DNA of 40,716 nucleotides from an uncultured Methanobrevibacter sp. (lineage in GTDB: Archaea > Methanobacteriota > Methanobacteria > Methanobacteriales > Methanobacteriaceae). This document shows positions 1 through 9,281 of this stretch, in pieces. Under the pieces are notes generated by a model. That model was not told where the DNA came from. It did no database searches and saw only the letters and a list, made by a program, of their open reading frames with translations. The stretch is taken from positions 1 through 40,716 of the forward strand of contig NZ_CACWVY010000042.1 in NCBI RefSeq assembly GCF_902764455.1. Direction: 5' to 3'. Each line of letters starts with the position of its first letter. Position 1 is the first letter of the stretch. A program made the position numbers and the translations under genes.

Positions 1-236
1 ACCTATTTATTAAATTTAACTATTTTTAGATAAAATTAAAAATTCACAACTAATTTTCATCAAAAAATTTTAAATCAACAAAGTTTTTGAAAGAGTCGAT
101 TTGCAATATAGAATTGAGATTACATAAAGTTGATTCATATTTTTAGAAAAAATTCAAATAAACAAATCATTTAAAAGAATAGAAATATCCTAAAAATTTA
201 TTTTAAATTAAGAACAAATTAATAACTAGATATATT
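1..236. other. AT-rich leader region, no gene seen
   Basis: No open frame with a ribosome binding site is visible. The stretch upstream of the gene at 237 contains TTTAAATTA around 201-209, about 28-36 nt before the ATG. That is the spacing expected for an archaeal TATA box driving a leaderless or nearly leaderless transcript. Confidence 0.4.
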
Positions 237-3200
237 ATGATAATTAATTGGGATGAATTTAAGGCCAAATTTCATGGCAAAACACAAGACGCTTTTGAAG
301 ATTTAACTTACCATTTATTTTGCAATGAATTCAATAATGGTCAAGGGATTTTTAGATATAAAAATCAAAAATTCATAGAAACTGAACCTATTAAAACTGA
401 AAATGATATAATTGGATTTCAAACAAAGTTTTATGATTCATCACCATCAAAACATGCTTCAGATTTTATAAATACTATTGATGATGCTAAAAAGACATAT
501 GGATTGACTAAAATAGTATTTTATGTTTTTCCAGAATTTGGTCAAAGCAGTGAGAAATATAAAACCAAAACTAATGTTATTGAAGATATAGAAAATGAAG
601 CTAAAAAACACGATATGGAGATAATATGGAAAGTTCCAAGTGTTATAGAACAAGATTTATCAAAACCAGAAAATAGAATTTTAAAGTATGAATATTTTGA
701 CAGAGAATTTGAGGGAATATACAATATTAATTCATTCATTGAATTAAAAAGAAACAAATTAAAACCTGATTTAAAAAATACATTTGTAAAACTTGATAAT
801 TTTGATGATATCCTAAATAAAGTTAAAAATCATGAATTCATCTCCATTTTTGGAAGTCCTCTCTCAGGTAAAACAAGATTGTCATTAGAAATAGCAAAAA
901 TGTATAATAATGAGTACAATGTTTTAATCCTAACAAGAATGCCATATAACTTAATTTCTAATATAAAAAAAGTTTTAGCATATGATAAACCAAATTTGAT
1001 TATTTTTGATGATTATAAAGCAACTTCTGAAAATTTATCGAATATCATTGAGGAGATACGATATATAGGGCAAAATAAAGTAAAGTTTTTATTCACATTG
1101 AATAAACAATATATATCTGCATTGAATAATCAATTGTATGAGTTTGATAACATAACAGATATTCAATTGAAACCCATTCCAAATAATTATATGCGCAATA
1201 TAATTGAAGCAACTAAAAAACAGGAAATTCACATTAAATACTCTGCAATCGATAATATTTTACATATCTCTAAAGGAAATGTGGGTATTTGTATAATGGT
1301 AATAAATTCTATAATGAATAACAACCTCAAATTTCTTGAAAGTTATCATGAAATTTATAAAATTTACATCAAGGATTTAGAATTATATAATTTAACTCAT
1401 GAAAATAAAATATTATTGGGACTTCTATCTTTATTTAATAACATTACTTTTAATAACTCCAATTTTATAAATGATTTAAATAATTTATGTAACTTCAATA
1501 TAATATCTCAAAAAGAATTTATAGATGAACTAGCTCGTAAAAAATTAATAAAATACAAAGATGAAACAATTTCCCTATCTGATGGCCTTTTATCAATATA
1601 CATGTTCTATTCCGTATTCATTGATGAAGAATTATTAAAATTGAAAGATATAATTATTGAGTTTCTTCCATTATACAGCACACAATTTCAAAAAAATATC
1701 TATGATACATTAACTATTTTTGGATTTAACTCTATTAAAAGTATTAAAAATCAAATAGATGCATCAATTAAAAATTTAGAGGAAAACCAATTGATAGGCG
1801 TTTATAAAATATTTTATTTATGTTACTCAGAAGATATTATTGTATTTCTAAAAAAATGGATTGAAAATGAGGATAGTGAAGAATTTGATTTCAATGAATT
1901 TGAATTACCCAAATCTAAACATATTTTCAGAGTTTCACCTAAGATTTCTCTTTTATCTTTATTATTCCATACGAAATATTATGTAGCGGCCTTGCAATTA
2001 ACCTTAAAGATTTTAATCAAAAAACCTTCGTTATTAAATGAGATTTTACATATTCTTAAAGAATCATATTCATTCACATTATCAGGTGTTGAAAACAATT
2101 TTAGATTGCAAAACGAATTTCTAGATTTTGCGGAAAAGGATTCGTTTAATCCTAAAGAAAGGATGATTGTAAATAGACTATTTTTATTTTTATTATCCGA
2201 AGAGAATTTATTTAGATTTAGGCATTATGAATTTAAAAATTATTTAGGGGAATCTAATATAATTAATTTTTCATTATCAAGTACAAAATCATTAATGGAC
2301 TTAAGATCAAGAATATTGACTCTAATGCTTTCATTATATAGCTCTTATCAATTTGAAGTTCAAGATATCTTTGAAACTTATATCAGAAATATTTCTAAAG
2401 ATCATGAGACAATTTTTTTAAATGAAGAAGAACAAATTTACAATTTCTTTAAAACTCTAAATTTTGAAAAATATGATGCAAATAGATTATGTTATTTGTA
2501 TTTAGAGGAGATTAATAAAAATAAAATCAATCTTGAACATCATTTTGATTTTATAAATAATCAAATAGTGAATAATGTTAAAATTTATTCAGACGCATTA
2601 CATAGATTTGATAGGCGCAAAATAGAAGAAATTCGCAAAGAGATACGTGAAAATGTATCTGGAGAAATTGATGTTATTAATATTTTAAATTTAATGAAAG
2701 AAATCACTGAATATAATTCTTCTTCTATTGTATACTGTAACTTATTCTTTGAAATATTAATTGAAAAAGATTTTAAACTATTTTTAGATGCATTTTCTTA
2801 TTATTTAACAAATAATTTAGATTTAATAAATAGATATCAGTTTATAGAATCTGTTTTTGATAATATGGATAGTTTAGATTTTTATGATATTATAATAACT
2901 AGTAATTATCAAAATAAAACTTTAATCAAATATTATTTCTTTGAATTAATTCCCAAAAAATATATTTCAAAAACCGTATTCACAAATTTCATTGATTTTA
3001 TAACCTTAGAATTAACTAGAATTAATCTACACCATATTAATGAATATTATAAATACAATGATTACTTTATTCAATCTAATTTAGAAACCAATGCAAAAAA
3101 TATTATCCAATATTTAATCGAAATAGTTCTCAAAAAATTTGATGAAATAGAAAGAATTTTATTATTTGATTTCTGTGAAGATAATTATATATACTTTGAT

Positions 3201-3860
3201 GACAATTTTGAATTGCTTAAAACATTTTATTTAACTTGTTTAGAAGCAGAATATTATGATTCTGAAAATTCTGAATTAAAAACATTATGTAAAATGAATA
3301 AAGATTTTATAAAAGAATTTTTTAATTGGCATATGAATCATATAACTGATTTCTATGTAGATATAAATAAAATAGATTTTGTTTGGGAATTAGATTATGA
3401 TTTTTGTTACATTGAAAATTTAATTAAATTTATTGTGGAAAAATGCGAATATTTCTATTTAGATTATGTAAATTCATTATTTTCAGCAAAAAATAATAAA
3501 GAAAAAGAATTTATAAATTATTTCATTAATAATAATTTTGATGATTTGAAAATGATTAAAGTAATCTTTGAAATTATTAAAATAAATTATAAAAATGAAT
3601 TTATTAATTATTTAAAAGAATTCCTAAATCATAATAGTGATGTTGAAACATTTAAACACCTGGTCAATCCATCATACAAGTCTGAAATGGTTATTAAAGC
3701 TATGTTTGATGAAAGTAAGATTGAATTTTATAATGAAATTAAAACTATGCTAGAAGAATTTAATGATAATTTAGATTATTTTGAGCATAAAAGTTACATA
3801 AATAAATTAATTGCTGATACAAAAGCAGATCTAGAATATGAATTCAATTTATTAAATTAA
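237..3860 (+). CDS. Large P-loop NTPase with PD-(D/E)XK-like N-terminus, putative defence protein
   Basis: A 1207-aa protein in three parts. Residues 1-160 resemble an Mrr/PD-(D/E)XK nuclease fold: an early helix with E21, then acidic residues near 48-50 and the strand IIGFQTKFY with Q62 and K64 as candidate active-site residues. Residues 200-270 hold a Walker A (GSPLSGKT, 206-213) and a Walker B (LIIFDD, 254-259). The remaining 900 residues are Lys/Asn/Ile-rich and look all-helical, without recognisable enzymatic motifs. This nuclease, NTPase and long helical sensor layout is what antiviral STAND-type proteins show, so a phage-defence role is inferred from architecture only. The ATG at 237 has no Shine-Dalgarno and may be leaderless. 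The stop codon overlaps the stop of the converging 1184-aa gene. Exact family assignment was not possible by eye. Confidence 0.75.
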   Translation: MIINWDEFKAKFHGKTQDAFEDLTYHLFCNEFNNGQGIFRYKNQKFIETEPIKTENDIIGFQTKFYDSSPSKHASDFINTIDDAKKTYGLTKIVFYVFPEFGQSSEKYKTKTNVIEDIENEAKKHDMEIIWKVPSVIEQDLSKPENRILKYEYFDREFEGIYNINSFIELKRNKLKPDLKNTFVKLDNFDDILNKVKNHEFISIFGSPLSGKTRLSLEIAKMYNNEYNVLILTRMPYNLISNIKKVLAYDKPNLIIFDDYKATSENLSNIIEEIRYIGQNKVKFLFTLNKQYISALNNQLYEFDNITDIQLKPIPNNYMRNIIEATKKQEIHIKYSAIDNILHISKGNVGICIMVINSIMNNNLKFLESYHEIYKIYIKDLELYNLTHENKILLGLLSLFNNITFNNSNFINDLNNLCNFNIISQKEFIDELARKKLIKYKDETISLSDGLLSIYMFYSVFIDEELLKLKDIIIEFLPLYSTQFQKNIYDTLTIFGFNSIKSIKNQIDASIKNLEENQLIGVYKIFYLCYSEDIIVFLKKWIENEDSEEFDFNEFELPKSKHIFRVSPKISLLSLLFHTKYYVAALQLTLKILIKKPSLLNEILHILKESYSFTLSGVENNFRLQNEFLDFAEKDSFNPKERMIVNRLFLFLLSEENLFRFRHYEFKNYLGESNIINFSLSSTKSLMDLRSRILTLMLSLYSSYQFEVQDIFETYIRNISKDHETIFLNEEEQIYNFFKTLNFEKYDANRLCYLYLEEINKNKINLEHHFDFINNQIVNNVKIYSDALHRFDRRKIEEIRKEIRENVSGEIDVINILNLMKEITEYNSSSIVYCNLFFEILIEKDFKLFLDAFSYYLTNNLDLINRYQFIESVFDNMDSLDFYDIIITSNYQNKTLIKYYFFELIPKKYISKTVFTNFIDFITLELTRINLHHINEYYKYNDYFIQSNLETNAKNIIQYLIEIVLKKFDEIERILLFDFCEDNYIYFDDNFELLKTFYLTCLEAEYYDSENSELKTLCKMNKDFIKEFFNWHMNHITDFYVDINKIDFVWELDYDFCYIENLIKFIVEKCEYFYLDYVNSLFSAKNNKEKEFINYFINNNFDDLKMIKVIFEIIKINYKNEFINYLKEFLNHNSDVETFKHLVNPSYKSEMVIKAMFDESKIEFYNEIKTMLEEFNDNLDYFEHKSYINKLIADTKADLEYEFNLLN

Positions 3861-6800
3861 TCATATTCATAATCTAAATTGTCTGATTCGAATTTTTCAT
3901 GTTTTGCATCATTTTCAAATTTTTTTGATACTTCAAATAATATTTTTGCAGTAATTGGATAATCCCCCACTATTTTTTCTGCGTATTCATTGTACTTATT
4001 AGATATATCCTTTTCACGCCTACCGCCATCATCAAGACTTTTGTAATATGTGGAATATTTCATTATTATTGAAGATTTAAAGGAACTATTTATCTTTGGA
4101 TTATTAAATTCATCAATGAATCTACAAACTTCCTTTTTTGGCCAAACCCCATTATCTTCATTAGATTTACTTAACACCATTCCCAATTTTGAATAAAAAT
4201 AGTTGATTTCATCTTTTTTCTCAATAAGTTTCAGGCAATCATGGAACCAATTTTGTAAAAAGTCGTAATCAATTTGTTCATTCATTTTTGTTCCTGGAAT
4301 AATAGCCCAATTTTCAAAAATGTAAATATAATGATATTTTAATTTTAAATCAGCACTTTCCCTAGCTTTAATTAAATTACAAATAAATTTTGGATTTTTT
4401 GACATTTTTTCATGAATTTTTAATCTATAAGGAATTTTATTAAATCTAAAACTAGGGGATAATTTAAATTCTAGTGCAATCAATTTTTCAGCATCATAAT
4501 TACAGTCATGTAATGTTTTTAATAATGATGTGCACATCTGTGCATTATACTTAATATAATCATCATCAATGTTTAATTTAAGTAGAACATCTCCAATTAG
4601 ATTTGTGTCAAATTCTGTTTTATTTCTATAAAGGAATTCGAAAATCACCTGTGGTGAAGAATGTTCTAAAAGTTTTCTTAAATAATATTTACATTCATTA
4701 TGGGTCTGACAATAATTAAAATATTTAAATTGTATCCAATACTCTTTTTGAATATCTTCCCCAAATAACTTTAACTTTCTCCAAATATTACAATTAGCTT
4801 TAAATGAAGTTAATATTAATAAAATTTTGCCATTATCAAATTTTTCATCAATCATTCGTTTTATAATTTGATTTGGCCAGTTTTCATAAAATATAGATTT
4901 TTTAAAGATATATTGCGAAGCAAATTCATTTATTTTTTTATTTTCATTAATAACATTAAAAACTTCATCATCAATATTTTTATTATACATATAACTTCCA
5001 ATAATTCTTGGATACTTTACATTAATTATTAACTCTTTAATTCCGTCAAAACCTTTCATTTTGAATATATAATTAATTGCATCTTTTCGTTTATGATTTA
5101 TTTCATCATCTCGTTGATCAAATGTTGAATCTAAAACATCTGGCCAATCATCATCAAATAAATATTTATATCTTTGAATTAATTTTTTTGGGGTAATTTT
5201 ATAATATGCATCCTCTAGTGGAACTACTTTAATTAAATCATTATTTTTCGGGAACCCTCTAAGTTTTGCAATATTTTCCCTTAAAATATTCCATAGAACA
5301 ATATTTTCCGGTTCAATCTTGATATATTCATATAATCTTTCAATTAGTTTCTCATTAAATTCTTCATCATTGCATTCAGTATAATAATTTAATGAAAAAG
5401 CCCATTTATCATTGTCAAATCCGATATGTTCTAATAATCTCATCCTAACTTCATAATAAAAGTCCAATAAATCTTTTTGGGTAATTATAAATTCTTTTTC
5501 ATAGAATATTCTCCAATAAGGTTCATTATTTATAAATAAAAAAGTAGATTCTCGAGATAATAAATATTCTAAAATCTCCCAACCTATTATTAAATTTTTA
5601 TCTAAAATATAATCCAATATATTTAATCTAGCATTAAATGAAGTGTATGTATTAATATACCAAGGTATGAATATTTCATTTAAAAATTTAAGGATTTCTT
5701 TATTATCCGATTTATTCAATAAATCTAAATGAATATCAATTATGTTTCTGAAGAAAAATGGATTTAATGCTAAAATTTTCAATGCAGACAATAAATAATG
5801 CAGATGATTTAATAAATAGTCTTCATTATTTCCCAATTTTTCTTCGATGGTTTCCAAAAAGATAGTTGGTGATGCTTCAGCTATTAATTTTAAATAAACA
5901 TAATTATTATTCCAAAATTCTTCTGACTCCCCTTCAAATAAATTATAAATTAAATTATCAACCCAATTTTCAGGAGAAATATGATTCATATTTGAATCTT
6001 CACCAAAAACTGAAATTAAAATTAATGCTTTTAAAATACCTTCTTTTAACTTACCCGAACATCTACAATATTTTTTTTCTTTTAGTGTCCGATTAGATTT
6101 TTTAAATATTTTATTGAGTATCTTTCCAATCTTATCTAAATCATAACTGTTAATATACTTACCAATAATAAATAAAATGTTTTTAGGAGATTTTAGATAG
6201 CATTTATTTTTATTTTTAAAGATAGGGGAGTTTTCTTCATTTGCAAGTATTAATATATCTTGTAGAAATTTTTCATATTCTTCCCCATATATCTCTTCAA
6301 TAATCTTTTTGTCATATATATTATTTTCATCATTAAATTGAGTAAAGAATAATGTAATTAATAATCTTATATTTTCTTTTCTAACCCATGGAGGCTGTAT
6401 TTCCGGATTAAAAAGAGTCCTAAGAGTAGTTAAATTTTTTCCAGAATCTCTAGCATATTTTTTAGCGTCTGCACGTGGAAGACCCATTTTTTCTAAATTT
6501 TCAATGAAATGATATTTATTAGGATCAGTTAATATAATTTTACTCTTACTCTTTGAATAACTGTGGATATAAATTATGTTATCAGCATCATTGTAATACT
6601 CATAATTATCATAAGTGGGAATTAAAATAAGATTATCTTTTTGAGAGTAAAACTCCATACTATCCTCATCGTTAATAACTAAAGTTTTTGATAAAAATAA
6701 ATCTCTTTCAGGCAATGTGGATATCACAGCATATAAAAAAGCAACTGATTCTTCAATATTATTTGAATAAACCATGATTTTTTTATTATTCCGTAACTGT

Positions 6801-7411
6801 TTAACTAATTCATTTATTTCAACATTTTTATCTGTCAAAACAAGTTCTGGAGATATTTTTAAATCCTCATCTAATTGACACCATTTACTCCACCATCGTT
6901 CTAAAGTTTCAACACCTTTATTTGGAAATCCTATTTTTTCTGCAAACCATCTTTCAACAGATGGAGTTTCATTAATCCAGGTTTCTAATTCTAGAGCTCC
7001 ATATAATTTTACATTTTTCCAAATTTTTTGTCTAATTCTATATTTTTCCCATTTTTCAATATCTTCTCTTTCTATTAATTGTGGACTTACTTGAATATAT
7101 GTTGTAGTTTCTTGATTTATCCCCAAAGGGTCATTTGTTCTGTTTCTATAGTCCTCATTTGCTTTTGGTCTCCATTCTTTATTACATCCCATTTCCCAAG
7201 CAGATAGACCTTTAGGAACAAAAAGAGTTTCATCATTATTTCCGATAATTCCATCGAATCCAGTTAAATATACTTGATCTTCAGATGGGAAATCACATTT
7301 TGTTATGTTTTTAGAAGAAGCTAAGATTAATTTTTTTATTAATAATGGTAAACTTCCTTGACAATCTCTTTCCCTTGCCCATTGTGTTATATGATTAGCT
7401 TTAATTCTCAT
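3857..7411 (-). CDS. Large putative defence protein with nuclease-like N-terminus
   Basis: An 1184-aa protein. Residues 1-165 contain a conserved-looking block: GFDG (D53), then WEMG (E73), then KANEDYRNRT (K83), followed by a Trp-rich strand/helix region up to WFAEKIGFP. I read this as a PD-(D/E)XK-like module, with D53, E73 and K83 as candidate catalytic residues. Around residues 205-240 the pattern MVYSNNIEESVAFLYAVI sits where a Walker A would be but lacks GxxxxGK[ST], so the NTPase is degenerate or absent. The rest is helical and unrecognised. The ATG at 7411 follows exonuclease III by 30 nt on the same strand, so the two may be co-transcribed. The 3' end overlaps the converging NTPase gene by 4 nt. 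Defence function is inferred from architecture and neighbour; the protein could also be a DNA-repair accessory factor. Confidence 0.7.
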   Translation of the reverse strand: MRIKANHITQWARERDCQGSLPLLIKKLILASSKNITKCDFPSEDQVYLTGFDGIIGNNDETLFVPKGLSAWEMGCNKEWRPKANEDYRNRTNDPLGINQETTTYIQVSPQLIEREDIEKWEKYRIRQKIWKNVKLYGALELETWINETPSVERWFAEKIGFPNKGVETLERWWSKWCQLDEDLKISPELVLTDKNVEINELVKQLRNNKKIMVYSNNIEESVAFLYAVISTLPERDLFLSKTLVINDEDSMEFYSQKDNLILIPTYDNYEYYNDADNIIYIHSYSKSKSKIILTDPNKYHFIENLEKMGLPRADAKKYARDSGKNLTTLRTLFNPEIQPPWVRKENIRLLITLFFTQFNDENNIYDKKIIEEIYGEEYEKFLQDILILANEENSPIFKNKNKCYLKSPKNILFIIGKYINSYDLDKIGKILNKIFKKSNRTLKEKKYCRCSGKLKEGILKALILISVFGEDSNMNHISPENWVDNLIYNLFEGESEEFWNNNYVYLKLIAEASPTIFLETIEEKLGNNEDYLLNHLHYLLSALKILALNPFFFRNIIDIHLDLLNKSDNKEILKFLNEIFIPWYINTYTSFNARLNILDYILDKNLIIGWEILEYLLSRESTFLFINNEPYWRIFYEKEFIITQKDLLDFYYEVRMRLLEHIGFDNDKWAFSLNYYTECNDEEFNEKLIERLYEYIKIEPENIVLWNILRENIAKLRGFPKNNDLIKVVPLEDAYYKITPKKLIQRYKYLFDDDWPDVLDSTFDQRDDEINHKRKDAINYIFKMKGFDGIKELIINVKYPRIIGSYMYNKNIDDEVFNVINENKKINEFASQYIFKKSIFYENWPNQIIKRMIDEKFDNGKILLILTSFKANCNIWRKLKLFGEDIQKEYWIQFKYFNYCQTHNECKYYLRKLLEHSSPQVIFEFLYRNKTEFDTNLIGDVLLKLNIDDDYIKYNAQMCTSLLKTLHDCNYDAEKLIALEFKLSPSFRFNKIPYRLKIHEKMSKNPKFICNLIKARESADLKLKYHYIYIFENWAIIPGTKMNEQIDYDFLQNWFHDCLKLIEKKDEINYFYSKLGMVLSKSNEDNGVWPKKEVCRFIDEFNNPKINSSFKSSIIMKYSTYYKSLDDGGRREKDISNKYNEYAEKIVGDYPITAKILFEVSKKFENDAKHEKFESDNLDYEYD

Positions 7412-7441
7412 TTTTATGTCTAATTCCCCACTATTATTATT

Positions 7442-8701
7442 TTAAATAAAATCTCCTTTAGGTCTTGCTTCGATACCTAATTTCTTATACATTCTTCTTG
7501 TATTAGGATTAGATTCAATAGCTAAATATTTATCCGCATCATCACCATGTTGTGGTATGACTTCGTTTTCCATCCAGTATTTTTTGACTTGTGGAGGCTG
7601 GCCTCCAAAGTTCCAGTAGGATTCGTCAGGTTCAAAACCGGTTTTCTCTTTAATGTCTCTTAAAATTTTATGAGAACGTTTATATGGGCTGGCAGTAATT
7701 AGAATAACATAATTGTCTTTAATTAATTCGATTAAATCCAATTCATACTTTTGTGATTTGATTTTCTTCTCAAGTGGATAATTCCAAATTTCTTTTGAGT
7801 TAGCTATTAATGTATAATTTAAATCTAATAATATTATTTTATCTTTAGGAATTTCCAATTTATCATCACGAGCATCTTCTTCTTCATCATTATCTATTGA
7901 TAATTTAATTCCACAGGAATCACAGAACTCATTACCTTGTTTATTCAAAGTGCCGCATACTTGACAGTAATTTAAATCTAAAACAATTGGCACATGATCA
8001 GAACCTGATTGATCTTTTAATATGTATGAATCATTAAGAGTTTTCTTGATAGATTTAGAAACTAAGAAGTAATCTAATCTTAAACCTTTATTTTCAGCCC
8101 TTAATTTTTTATTTGCCCACCAAGAGTAATTATCTCCTTCAGAATGGAATTCACGGAAAGCATCAACATAATCATTTAAAATTTCCCTAAACCATTCTTG
8201 TTCTTCAGGCATGAATCCGGATTTGTTTTTCATAAGTTCCGGTCTTTTAGCATCAATTTCTGTAGCTATTCTATTGAAGTCACCGCAGACAATAACCGGC
8301 TTTTTAGATTTCTTAAAAAGTTTTGTGAATTCATCATAGAACCTATATTTACGATTAAGATGTTCTTTATCCTTAGCACCTGACGGAACATAAACATCAT
8401 ACAAGTTAAAGCTTTCAAATTCCAAATTAATTACTCTTCCTTCTGAATCAAACTCTTCATCATCAATTCCTTTATTAACAGAAAGAGGTTCTAATTTTGA
8501 ATAAATAGCTGTACCATACACATTTGATCTTTTAGAACATGGAAAACTATAAAGTACATACCCATCAAGAGTAGGAACTTCAACAGTTTTAATTTCTTGA
8601 ATACATAAAATATCAGGGTTTTCATTTTTAACAAGTTCTTGTAAATCCCCACTTTGATATGCAGATTTTATTCCATTGACATTCCAGGATATAATTTTCA
8701 T
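7442..8701 (-). CDS. xth: Exodeoxyribonuclease III fused to a zinc ribbon and a HAD-like domain
   Basis: Encodes 419 aa from the ATG at 8701. An in-frame GTG at 8710 lies inside the GAGTGGT ribosome binding site, so the ATG is preferred. Residues 1-252 are an AP endonuclease/exonuclease III of the ExoIII/ExoA type: SWNVNG near N7, CIQEIK with E36, VYVPSGA, GDFN, LRLDYFLVS and the terminal GSDHVP Asp-His pair are all present. It would cleave DNA 5' of abasic sites in base-excision repair. Residues about 253-278 form a zinc ribbon (CQVCG and CDSCG). Residues about 290-419 look like a HAD-superfamily phosphatase: LLDLNYTLI at motif I, ITAS at motif II, and IESNPNTRRM late. The usual DxDxT is DxNxT here, so phosphatase activity is uncertain. 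A possible TATA box lies near 8750-8760. Confidence 0.88.
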   Translation of the reverse strand: MKIISWNVNGIKSAYQSGDLQELVKNENPDILCIQEIKTVEVPTLDGYVLYSFPCSKRSNVYGTAIYSKLEPLSVNKGIDDEEFDSEGRVINLEFESFNLYDVYVPSGAKDKEHLNRKYRFYDEFTKLFKKSKKPVIVCGDFNRIATEIDAKRPELMKNKSGFMPEEQEWFREILNDYVDAFREFHSEGDNYSWWANKKLRAENKGLRLDYFLVSKSIKKTLNDSYILKDQSGSDHVPIVLDLNYCQVCGTLNKQGNEFCDSCGIKLSIDNDEEEDARDDKLEIPKDKIILLDLNYTLIANSKEIWNYPLEKKIKSQKYELDLIELIKDNYVILITASPYKRSHKILRDIKEKTGFEPDESYWNFGGQPPQVKKYWMENEVIPQHGDDADKYLAIESNPNTRRMYKKLGIEARPKGDFI

Positions 8702-8710
8702 TGAAACCAC

Positions 8711-9281
8711 TCAGTTATAATATGTTGTTAATAACTTATGTTAGTTGATAAATTTATAATTAATGTGAAATTATCATTAACACATACCCACCAACTTAAT
8801 GATTTTAGGTTTTTTATTTTATTTTCATTACAGCATTTGTCATGTTCAATATAATCCTTAATTTTTATTATATCGAATAACTAATTGTAACAATTATTAA
8901 ATAACTATTCAAATTAACTCTCGTGAACATTTTTCCAAAAAATTAAATAACCAGTTCAGATAAAATTTTATAACAAAGTTGATTGAAAAGTACATGTAAG
9001 TGGTACGACTTTTTCATAAGTTTCAATATAGCTAGGTTCCATAACCTCTTTTACAACATCACCATCATTAACTTCCCCAATAAGCAAGGGTGAATCAGGA
9101 TTATGCAACTTTTGATTCTTTTTGACCAGCTTCATGTTGCTGTTGGCGTAACACACTTCAAATTATCTACTACTTTTAGTAAAATTTATTCTATATCATG
9201 CAAACAAAATAAATCAAAACTAAATAATTTCTGCCAACACTCAAACCATTTTAAAAAAAAAGGCAAATGAGAGATTGTCTC
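8711..9281. other. Intergenic region between xth and the MFS exporter
   Basis: The 8711-8780 part holds the presumed xth promoter, including TTATAAATTTA. The 8780-8960 part is AT-rich with nothing recognisable. The 9022-9215 part is repeat copy A, described separately. A 62-codon minus-strand frame (8968-9156) covers copy A, but it has no ribosome binding site and looks like the remnant of a longer gene. Confidence 0.6.
9022..9215 (-). repeat. Decayed repeat, copy A
   Basis: This segment matches copy B (11015-11142) and copy C (12342-12490). Shared blocks include TTTACAACATC, CCCCAAT and GCTTCATGTTGCTGTTGGC. On the minus strand copies A and B keep the same reading frame and encode similar peptides (NSNMKLVKK, LHNPDSPLLIGEV and GDVVKEV in A; NSNMKLVKR, LHNPNSPLLIGDV and GDVVNEV in B). 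This is therefore probably the 3' end of a once-coding duplicated gene. I do not recognise the family. The flank ATCTACTACTTTTAGT is shared only with copy C. Confidence 0.65.

Noticed and set aside
459-757. Two minus-strand frames of 64 and 71 codons
   Set aside because: They lie entirely inside the 1207-aa gene, have no ribosome binding site and show composition typical of antisense AT-rich DNA.
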